A stretch of DNA of 64,000 nt, from the NCBI RefSeq assembly GCF_900142915.1, contig NZ_FRCM01000003.1, positions 186,504 to 250,503 of the forward strand, read 5' to 3'. The DNA is from Mucilaginibacter sp. OK098. Its GTDB lineage: Bacteria; Bacteroidota; Bacteroidia; Sphingobacteriales; Sphingobacteriaceae. How positions within the stretch are numbered: the first letter of the stretch is position 1; each line of letters begins with the position of its first letter. Positions 57,255 through 64,000 of this stretch are shown here, piece by piece. Position numbers and translations under genes: made by a program. The notes beneath the pieces are model-generated. The model was given only the letters and a program-made list of their open reading frames with translations. It had not been told where the DNA came from and did no database searches.

Positions 57255-60200
57255 TTAAAATGTTGCCTGTAAACCTACCAGAAGCGTCCTTGGTTGAGGG
57301 TATTGCCCATAGTCAATACCATTTGTAAGCGTTCCATTTTTAGAGCCGACCTCAGGATCCAGCCCAGTATATTTGGTAACAGTGAATATGTTTGCTCCCG
57401 ACAGGTAGATCCTAACTTTGCTTACGTTATTATCGGTAGCATTCTTAAGCCACCCTATTGGTAAGCTGTATCCTATCTGCAGATTTTTTAAGCGAAGATA
57501 TGAACCGCTTTCAATCCAGCGTGACGAAACCCTTAAATTACTGTTAGGGTCGCCAGAGATTGCTCTCGGAATATTAGTGTTAGTATTTGACGGAGTCCAG
57601 GCATTTAAAACGTTAACATCTGAATTAAACAACCTTGCCATACCTTCAAGTATTACTTTTTCGGCATTAAATATTTTATTGCCATACACTCCCTGGAAAA
57701 ATGCAGTCAGATCGAAATTCTTGTAACTGGCGGAATAATTTAACGAATATGAAAATTTAGGAAGGTAACTGCCCAGGTTAACCCGGTCATTAGCATCAAT
57801 AACGCCATTATGATCCTGGTCCTTAAATTTAATGTCGCCTGGTGCCGCATTGGTTTGGGTGGCATGGCCGCTTACATCAGCTGCACTTTGAAATATACCT
57901 TCAACTACATACCCATAAAAATACTGGATAGATTGGCCGGGTACAGTATTAGTAATCACGCCGTTTCCAAAGTCAGCATCCTGACCGGCCGATATAGAAC
58001 CATTCGCACTTCCAGTTAATGAGGTAACTTTATTCCTGTCTAAACTAAACACACCGGTGATATCATATTTAAAGTCACCGGTTTTTTTATGATAAGCTGC
58101 GGTAAGTTCAATGCCCTTATTGTCCATTGAACCAACATTTGCTATAGGCCCGCCAACACCAAAGCTCGGTGGGATTGGTACACTTAAGATCAGGTTATCG
58201 GTTTTTCTGTCATAAACCTCGGCCGATAAAGTAAACGTGTCTTGGAATAAGCCCAGGTCAACACCAATATTCGTTGAATTGGTTATTTCCCAATGAAGCT
58301 GAGAATTACTTAGCCCACCGTAATAAGAACCGTTACCCTGGTTAACGCCGGTTGCCAAATTGTTAAACGGATAGGTTGTTCCGCCCGCTGAAACATTCGA
58401 TACGTATGGATAATTACCCAATACAGTTCCGTTTATACCGGTACGACCATAACCGGCCCGCAGCTTCAATTCGCTGATTGAAGTGATACCTTTCATGAAA
58501 TCTTCCTGGTCAACCTTCCAGCCCACTGAAGCTGCAGGGAACCATTCATATTTGTGCCCCGGTGCCCAAACCGACAGGCCATCCTGGCGTATTGAACCGG
58601 AAAGCAGGTATTTCCCCTCATAATCATAACCTACACGCCCAACATATGATGTCAATACATTAGTACCATAAGTATAATTAGTAGTTGTGTTAGTGGCGTT
58701 CTGCAGGGTTTTTATGGTGTTATTATTTTGGTTACCAAAGGAGTTTTGGTTATCACTCCGGTTGGTTTGAGCTTCGTAAACTGCCACAGCCGAAACGTGA
58801 TGTTTGGTGGCGAATGTCTTGTCGAAGGTTAATTGCTCTGTATATAGCGTAGTTGTTCCGCTATTGGTATTTTCGGTTATAGAAGCAAGCGGGCTGCTTG
58901 ACGTGCCGCCGTCATTGTATATGGGCGTATACTGTTCTTGCCTGTTTGTTCCGTAATCGATGCCGTAAGTAGAATTAAACTTCAGCCATGGGGTAAGCTT
59001 TACTGTTAAAAAAAGGTTACCATGTATTCCGAAGCCGTAATTACGGTTGTCATTAATTAACGCCTGTTCAACAGGGTTAACCGGGTCGGCGCCATCGAAA
59101 CTGTTTTGAGGACCGAAATAACCACCCGGATTATTTGGATTGTGAACAGGTATATATGGCTGCATCCTTATCACATTGGTAAGAGGTGTCCTGTTGCCCG
59201 GGGGAATGCCAAAACGTTGGCGGGTAGAAGAAACATTGAACGTTTCGCCGATAGTAACGAACTTGTTTACATTGTGATCGGAATTCATACGAAAGTTTTT
59301 CCGGGTATAAAACGTTCCAACTGTGATGCCATCCTGATCAAAATAACCGCCGGATGTAAAGAAACGGGAAACATCATTTCCGCCGCTTATGGTAATATCA
59401 TGCTGCTGTATAGGCCCTTTTTGGAAATATGCGCTTTGCCAGTCGGTATTAGTTTGAGCAAAAGTTTGCGTAGCCCCGGCGTAAATAGGCAGGTTAAAAT
59501 TCGCAGGTTGTAAACGTGGCGGTAGCCCAATTCCTGCAGCTCCATCTAATGCCCGCTCATACTGAAGGTATTGATTTGTATTAAGGAGATCATAACGCTT
59601 GGTAACTTCCTGTATGCCTCCGTAAGAACTGATGCTTACCTGAGCCTTATTATTTCTTGACCCCTTCCTGGTGGTAATCAGGATAACGCCGTTGGTTCCC
59701 CGGGAGCCGTAGATGGCTGCCGAGCTTGCGTCCTTAAGTACATCAACGGATTGTATGTCCTGGGCGTCCAAGCCTCCGATAGATCCGGCGACACCATCAA
59801 TAATGTACAGAGGATCACCTCCATAACCTATCGAACTTACACCGCGGATTTGAACTACAGGCGCACTGCCGGGAGAACCATTGTTGGTAACACTTAAACC
59901 AGCTACCCGGCCTTGTAAAGCCTGATCGACACCGGATACAGGGAGGTCTGTTAACGTTTTGCCGCTTACTGACGAAACAGCGCCGGTTACATTGGCACGC
60001 TTTTGCGTTCCGTAACCTACTACCACTACCTCATTTAGTGATTTGGTATTATTCCTTAACGTTACGTTGATTACTGAATTACCCGATACAGCTACATCTT
60101 TTGAAGCATAGCCTACAAAGCTAAAAACAAGTACTGCCTGGTCATTAGGTACCTCGATGTGAAACGCGCCGGTATTGTCGGTTGCGACTGCAGTAGTTGT

Positions 60201-60422
60201 GCCTTTTAACGTAACCGTTACACCGGGCAGCGCTAAACCATCCTCGTCGGTTACTTTGCCTGTTATAACCTTGTTTACATCTGATTTTGCTACATCAGGA
60301 TTTAAATGCCGCAAATGAGCAGAGCCATTAGCCGCAAATGCGGAGTTTATAATAGTAATACATATAATTACCATTATAACCGTCATTCTCATGAAAGTGC
60401 TTAGTAAATATTTTTTTTTCAT
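57255..60422 (-). CDS. SusC/RagA-family TonB-dependent oligosaccharide transporter (second pair)
   Basis: Taken from ATG at 60422 (MKKKYLLSTFMRMT..., 1055 residues), which gives a normal signal peptide; the frame is open 26 codons further to 60500 but that part is not signal-like. Carboxypeptidase-D-like domain about 48-125 (ITGKVTDEDGLALPGVTVTL); plug about 130-240 with GYGTQKRANVTGAVSS, VQIRGVSSIGYGGDPLYIIDG in two pieces, DVLKDASSAAIYGSRGTNGV; then the barrel. No STN domain. An upstream palindrome at 60617-60634 matches the one before the xylan operon, suggesting control by the second sensor. Followed by SusD after 12 bases. Confidence 0.95.
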   Translation of the reverse strand: MKKKYLLSTFMRMTVIMVIICITIINSAFAANGSAHLRHLNPDVAKSDVNKVITGKVTDEDGLALPGVTVTLKGTTTAVATDNTGAFHIEVPNDQAVLVFSFVGYASKDVAVSGNSVINVTLRNNTKSLNEVVVVGYGTQKRANVTGAVSSVSGKTLTDLPVSGVDQALQGRVAGLSVTNNGSPGSAPVVQIRGVSSIGYGGDPLYIIDGVAGSIGGLDAQDIQSVDVLKDASSAAIYGSRGTNGVILITTRKGSRNNKAQVSISSYGGIQEVTKRYDLLNTNQYLQYERALDGAAGIGLPPRLQPANFNLPIYAGATQTFAQTNTDWQSAYFQKGPIQQHDITISGGNDVSRFFTSGGYFDQDGITVGTFYTRKNFRMNSDHNVNKFVTIGETFNVSSTRQRFGIPPGNRTPLTNVIRMQPYIPVHNPNNPGGYFGPQNSFDGADPVNPVEQALINDNRNYGFGIHGNLFLTVKLTPWLKFNSTYGIDYGTNRQEQYTPIYNDGGTSSSPLASITENTNSGTTTLYTEQLTFDKTFATKHHVSAVAVYEAQTNRSDNQNSFGNQNNNTIKTLQNATNTTTNYTYGTNVLTSYVGRVGYDYEGKYLLSGSIRQDGLSVWAPGHKYEWFPAASVGWKVDQEDFMKGITSISELKLRAGYGRTGINGTVLGNYPYVSNVSAGGTTYPFNNLATGVNQGNGSYYGGLSNSQLHWEITNSTNIGVDLGLFQDTFTLSAEVYDRKTDNLILSVPIPPSFGVGGPIANVGSMDNKGIELTAAYHKKTGDFKYDITGVFSLDRNKVTSLTGSANGSISAGQDADFGNGVITNTVPGQSIQYFYGYVVEGIFQSAADVSGHATQTNAAPGDIKFKDQDHNGVIDANDRVNLGSYLPKFSYSLNYSASYKNFDLTAFFQGVYGNKIFNAEKVILEGMARLFNSDVNVLNAWTPSNTNTNIPRAISGDPNSNLRVSSRWIESGSYLRLKNLQIGYSLPIGWLKNATDNNVSKVRIYLSGANIFTVTKYTGLDPEVGSKNGTLTNGIDYGQYPQPRTLLVGLQATF

Positions 60423-60616
60423 AATTGGTTTGTTAATTGAAAATTGGTGAAAATTAAATTGGCTGTTCGACCGGTGGTAGGTAACTGAGCGTCGATTCAA
60501 TTAAATGCTGCTACGCAGTTGGAATACGCACCGATGTAGTTTAATACGGGCCGCAAACTGTGGCCGGCAAAACAAAAACATTTGATTTATTCTCTCATAA
60601 ATATGTATTTAAAGGA

Positions 60617-60634
60617 TCTGCAATCGATTGTAGA
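60617..60634. promoter_or_regulatory. Palindromic operator candidate, copy 2
   Basis: TCTGCAATCGATTGTAGA: perfect 10-bp core CAATCGATTG extended to 18 bases with a single mismatched pair. 16 of 18 bases match 39981-39998. Position is 195 bases upstream of the SusC ATG at 60422. This core was seen nowhere else in the window. Confidence 0.55.
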
Positions 60635-60840
60635 ACCTAACCTGCTTATGCTTTCCGGCATGCAACAAAACATTGTGCGCAAGTCCATCAAGGGTTTAAC
60701 TTAAATCGAAATTTAAAAGAGCTAACGGGTCGGCTTTACTGGTTTATTATACTAGCGGACAATGGATGAATTGCAAGTGCTATATGGGAGTAAAATTAGC
60801 TTTGCTGAATAATTCGGTAACACATTTTTTACCATAAAAA

Positions 60841-61080
60841 GACAACATTTGTCAAACACGGATAAATTCAAAGTGCATAGATTACCGCAAAGGGAGCCTG
60901 GCCGGTTTTGAAAAATTCCTTACCCGGTTAATGGTACGGTTCCCTCACCTTACGGCCTGGCTTAGCTCGTTAATTGAAGTGTTCGGCGGCCTGGCGATAT
61001 TGTCCGGCCTTTTTGTAAGTATCATGGCTATCCCGCTGATCTATACCATGCTGGTTACTATGCTTTCCCCAATCTTATAA
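60841..61080 (+). pseudogene. DoxX-family membrane protein fragment
   Basis: Plus-strand frame open from 60841 to TAA at 61078-61080. The part from about 60892 reads GSLAGFEKFLTRLMVRFP, then LIEVFGGLAILSGLF and hydrophobic residues to the stop, which is the middle of a DoxX/DoxD-type four-helix membrane protein (E-x-GG-L-A-x-x-x-G-L-F signature). The N-terminal helix and the C-terminal part are missing and there is no credible start, so this is a gene fragment. It lies in the intergenic stretch between the second SusC and GH5. Confidence 0.5.
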
Positions 61081-61624
61081 TTACCGTTGGTACGATAAGG
61101 AAACAGTTTGTTTGAGGCCCAAAGTGACTTTAGAAGACGAACAACCCATCGATCATGTCATTCCGAACCAATTGCCCCGGCTTCGTATCTGATCATTTAA
61201 ATGTTTTTCCACTTTGCTGTAAACAATTAAATTAAACGTGTATGCACAGATGTCATGATCAAACCCTTCGAAATACGCAGGCGTGATACTTTTTCCATCA
61301 ATTTGAACATCCCGCACTCTATTTTTTGACTTTTGTACCCGTCCATTCAATTTTAACCTCTATAATTTTACCACCAGATTAATAAACCTGGTACCACTTA
61401 AAAAATATTGCCGCTAAAATTTGCTGTTGTTCCAATGGCTGCATTTAAGTGCCCGTGTTTTTATTAATTATCCTTTCGCCTTGCGCAAATAAAATTTAAC
61501 CAATATATAAAATAAATGATAACGAGCTATCCATCCTTAATGAGCCTGATTATCTGATACCCTTACTTGCAATTAACCAATTATTAATAGCGGCAAATTG
61601 TATGTCGCATCTTAACCATTTTTT
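61081..61624. other. Intergenic region upstream of the lectin-GH5 gene
   Basis: 544 bases. No supportable gene; a 65-codon minus-strand frame (61153-61350) was judged spurious. From about 61291 onward the sequence is a diverged copy of 63531-63773: ACTCTATTTTTTGAC...TACCC at 61316-61340 matches 63555-63579 at 24 of 25 bases, and the block at 61449-61524 is the shared upstream element. The region therefore is duplicated upstream DNA that probably includes the promoter. Confidence 0.55.
61449..61524 (+). promoter_or_regulatory. Conserved upstream element, copy 2
   Basis: GTGCCCGTGTTTTTATTAA, then TTATCCTTTCGCCTTGCG, then AAATAAAATTTAACCAATA and AAATAAATGATAACG. Same block order as 4765-4839 (minus) and 63702-63773. 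It ends 100 bases before the GH5 ATG at 61625, whereas the other two copies end 14-15 bases before their ATG. Confidence 0.6.
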
Positions 61625-63325
61625 ATGAAGAAGACTTTAAATTATCTATTGTGCATTCTTGCCATCCTGGCGCTGACCAGATGTACGAAGCAAATGACTG
61701 TTACTCCGCGTATTAAACCGCTTATGTCAAAAACGATTACTAGTTCATTGGATTCGTACCCGGGGTATAACACTTCGCCGCTTCCGCCAGATCAGACAGG
61801 GGTAGCCAGTACGGCGGTTCAGATCGCTTCAAGAATAACACTAGGATATAATATAGGCAACACAATGGAAGCCCCCGGCAGCGAAACCGGATGGGGAAAC
61901 CCCATGATTACCCAGGCACTAATTGACAAGGTAAAACAAAGCGGTTTTAACGCAATACGGATTCCTTGTAATTGGGATTGGTCACATATATCAAACAGAA
62001 CAACTGAACAAATAGACCCGGCCTGGCTCGCCCGTGTGCAGCAGGTTGTGCAATACTGCGTTAATGATGGTATGTATGTGATATTAAATATACATTGGGA
62101 CAACGGATGGTTGCAAAGCAATGATACGGTCACCGCGCAGGCTGCAACTAATGCCAAACAAAAGGCACTTTGGGAGCAAATTGCAACGCAAATGCGTGGT
62201 TTTGACGAACACCTGCTTTTTGCCAGCACGAACGAACCCGGTGGAACCACTGCCGCCGCAATGAGCGTTCTGCTTTCTTATCATCAAACTTTTATCAACG
62301 CGGTGAGGTCAACCGGCGGCCACAATAGTTACAGAACTTTGGTTATCCAGGGCCCCAACGGAGCTGATATTGTAGCGACAAACAACCTGATGAACACGAT
62401 GCCCACAGATCCGGCATCCAATCGTTTGATGGTGGAAGTCCATAACTACACTCCCTACAACTTCTGTTTGATGGGCTCGGACCAATCTTGGGGCAATGTG
62501 TTTTATTATTGGGGCTCGGGATATCATACCACTTTCGATGTTGCGCACAATCCTACCTGGGGCGAGGAATCGACCCTTAGCAGCTATTTTCAAATGATGA
62601 AAACAAAGTTTGTTAACAATGGCATCCCGGTGGTAATGGGCGAATTTTCAGTACAGGGTCAGAATCTTACAGGAGATTATTTAAATTACAACGTTGCTTC
62701 AAGGGCGTATTGGTATAATTACAATATGCACCAGGCATTGGCAAACGGGATGCTTCCTTTTCTGTGGGACACCGGTTCGATCATTAACAGGTCGACTTAC
62801 GCTATACAAGATCAAAAACAGTTAGCGGCCCTTATACAAGGAACGCAAACTGCTTCCTCCCCTGGAATTCAGGTTGGTTCTGTTTACCAAATTATCAACA
62901 GGTACAGCTTTAAGCCTTTAGAGATTGCCGGGTGGGGCAATGCTAATGGATCGTTGGCAGATCAATGGGATTATTTAGCCGGACAAAATCAGCAATTTAA
63001 AGTGCAGAGCACAGGAAATGGCAGCTACCTGTTAACGCCTATGCATGCTTCGGCGGAGTGTTTGGAAGTATATGGGTGGAATGGCGCTAACGGCGGTACC
63101 GTGGATATTTGGTCTTACTCAGGAACAGGCGGGAATAATCAAAAATGGCTAATTCAGGCAACCGACAATGGATACTATAAGATTATCAATGTAAATAGCG
63201 GAAAAGCACTGGAAGTTACTTTAGGAACAAATGATCCACCAACTCCACTCAGAAATGGCGCTAAGGTTGATCAATATGATTATAACGGCGGCAAAAATCA
63301 GCAATGGGGATTTGTAAAAATATAG
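61625..63325 (+). CDS. GH5 (subfamily 4 type) glucanase/xyloglucanase with C-terminal ricin-type lectin domain, lipoprotein
   Basis: 566 residues. Lipoprotein-like start with Cys20 (LALTRCTKQ). GH5 about 60-400: LGYNIGNTMEAPG, GFNAIRIPCNW, YVILNIHWDNGW, acid/base Glu204 in ASTNEPGG, nucleophile Glu340 in VVMGEFS, LPFLWDTG. About 418-566 is a beta-trefoil with repeated Q-x-W-type motifs (NQQFKVQ, NQKWLIQ, NQQWGFV), as in CBM13/RICIN_14 domains. A paralogue of 13754-15229, with BACON replaced by a C-terminal lectin. Endo-xyloglucanase is the favoured activity given the GH31 gene behind it. Its start is also the source-like match of the remnant at 4589-4750. Confidence 0.9.
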   Translation: MKKTLNYLLCILAILALTRCTKQMTVTPRIKPLMSKTITSSLDSYPGYNTSPLPPDQTGVASTAVQIASRITLGYNIGNTMEAPGSETGWGNPMITQALIDKVKQSGFNAIRIPCNWDWSHISNRTTEQIDPAWLARVQQVVQYCVNDGMYVILNIHWDNGWLQSNDTVTAQAATNAKQKALWEQIATQMRGFDEHLLFASTNEPGGTTAAAMSVLLSYHQTFINAVRSTGGHNSYRTLVIQGPNGADIVATNNLMNTMPTDPASNRLMVEVHNYTPYNFCLMGSDQSWGNVFYYWGSGYHTTFDVAHNPTWGEESTLSSYFQMMKTKFVNNGIPVVMGEFSVQGQNLTGDYLNYNVASRAYWYNYNMHQALANGMLPFLWDTGSIINRSTYAIQDQKQLAALIQGTQTASSPGIQVGSVYQIINRYSFKPLEIAGWGNANGSLADQWDYLAGQNQQFKVQSTGNGSYLLTPMHASAECLEVYGWNGANGGTVDIWSYSGTGGNNQKWLIQATDNGYYKIINVNSGKALEVTLGTNDPPTPLRNGAKVDQYDYNGGKNQQWGFVKI

Positions 63326-63788
63326 AGCAGAATAGAAGTAGATTAATCTAGTTAGATACAATCCCACAAAATCTCTAGTGCCTTACTTAAGTAAGATGTT
63401 AGAGGTTTGTTTATGCTACATGCTGATGATTATTTGAGTCAGTTGAACAAAGTTAAGGGACTTACAGCAATGCCTTAAAACAACGGAGTAACGGTACATA
63501 TAAAAATTAGTCTGAAAATAATAAGAACGATTTTTATCAAATTGAACATTTCGTACTCTATTTTATGACTTTTGTACCCCCTCTTCCATTTTCCTCCTCT
63601 ATACTTTTATCGCCGAATCAATAAACCTAAGACGGTATTAAAAATATTAGCAGCTCAAATTTACCTGTACCGGGACGGTTTGGGATGCTGGCTTTTAAAC
63701 AGCGCTTGTTTTTATTATTTATCATTTCGCTTTGCGAAAAATGACATATAGCCAATAAAATAAATAAACCGGGAATAACCCTGTATTC
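63326..63788. other. Intergenic region between GH5 and GH31
   Basis: 463 bases without a gene. The first 200 bases show nothing recognised, and no clear terminator. From 63531 the sequence is a diverged duplicate of the region upstream of GH5 (61291-61524), including the 25-base block at 63555-63579 and the element at 63702-63773. Confidence 0.55.
63702..63773 (+). promoter_or_regulatory. Conserved upstream element, copy 3
   Basis: GCGCTTGTTTTTATTATTTATC, then ATTTCGCTTTGCGAAAAATGACA, then GCCAATAAAATAAATAAACCGGG, ending 15 bases before the GH31 ATG at 63789. Shares TGTTTTTATTA with copies 1 and 2, and TTTCGC-TTGCG and CCAATA with copy 2. Confidence 0.6.
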
Positions 63789-64000
63789 ATGATAAACACA
63801 AAAGTTATGTTAAATTCTGCGTTGTTCAAAATAATGACAGCCGTTCTATTGCTCTTAATTATGACAATACCTGCTGCTAACGCCTCCGTTATATCTTATA
63901 AAAAAGAGGCTAACGGGCTTTTATTTACATTAGATAAAGGCCTTATGAAGGTTGCCATTTGCAGGGACGATATCATCGAAGTAAAATATACTATTTTCAA
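63789..64000 (+). CDS. GH31 alpha-xylosidase/alpha-glucosidase, partial: N-terminus only
   Basis: Open from ATG 63789 to the window edge (70 codons); in-frame ATGs at 63807 and 63831 are alternative starts. A signal peptide (hydrophobic run VLLLLIMTIPAANA) is followed by SVISYKKEANGLLFTLDKG and VAICRDDIIEVKYT, the opening of the N-terminal beta-sandwich of Bacteroidota GH31 enzymes. The catalytic barrel lies outside the window, so specificity cannot be read. Next to a GH5_4-type glucanase, alpha-xylosidase acting on xyloglucan oligosaccharides is the likely role. Confidence 0.72.
   Translation, partial: MINTKVMLNSALFKIMTAVLLLLIMTIPAANASVISYKKEANGLLFTLDKGLMKVAICRDDIIEVKYTIF

Noticed and set aside
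61153..61350. 65-codon minus-strand frame upstream of GH5
   Set aside because: Part of it lies in DNA duplicated at 63531-63600, where the same frame is broken by a stop, so it is unlikely to be coding.

Overview
The window looks like the chromosome of a plant-polysaccharide-degrading Bacteroidota, most likely a Sphingobacteriaceae of the Mucilaginibacter type. The grounds are two SusC/SusD pairs, two very long hybrid two-component sensors (beta-propeller, kinase, receiver and AraC-type HTH in one chain), BACON-domain lipoproteins with CKK-type lipoboxes, moderate GC and AT-rich leaders. The genus is inferred from gene style only. No tRNA, rRNA, CRISPR array, transposase or phage gene was seen.

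Layout. 1-21846 is entirely minus strand. Read in transcription order it holds SusC, SusD, an IPT-domain surface glycan-binding lipoprotein, BACON-GH5, BACON-GH43, a small unknown, GH51, GH43, GH27 with NPCBM, a second GH27, an SGNH esterase, and GH127 running off the left edge. Remnants of at least three further GH43 genes and one GH5-type lipoprotein gene lie between them. 22417-26538 (-) is the first hybrid sensor. 26888-35412 (+) is a divergent operon: unknown secreted protein, GH43, CBM48-CE1 esterase, GH51, GH43, GH43. 35677-39813 (-) is the second hybrid sensor. 40273-48167 (+) is the xylan operon: GH8 exo-oligoxylanase, tandem CE1 esterase, CE6 esterase, GH10 xylanase, GH95. After it come a lone GH43 (-), two convergent FG-GAP/ASPIC proteins, a second SusD/SusC pair (55674-60422, -), a 1.2 kb intergenic stretch with a DoxX remnant, a GH5 with a ricin-type lectin domain (+), and the start of a GH31 gene (+) at the right edge.

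How it works together (inference). GH10 and the surface lipoproteins would cut acetylated, feruloylated arabinoxylan outside the cell. The SusCD pairs import oligosaccharides. In the periplasm, CE1 and CE6 remove acyl groups, GH43, GH51 and GH127 remove arabinose, GH27 and GH95 remove galactose/arabinopyranose and fucose/L-galactose, and GH8 and GH43 finish xylo-oligosaccharides. The SusCD-SGBP-BACON-GH5 set and the GH5/GH31 pair resemble known xyloglucan loci, so the window probably serves both (arabino)xyloglucan and complex arabinoxylan.

Most notable structure beyond the genes: (i) a colinear GH51-GH43-GH43 cassette present twice, with the third gene reduced to its signal-peptide end in one copy and GH27 now in its place; (ii) an element of about 75 bp occurring three times upstream of glycosidase starts; (iii) a palindrome around CAATCGATTG shared by the xylan operon/sensor intergenic region and the region upstream of the second SusC.
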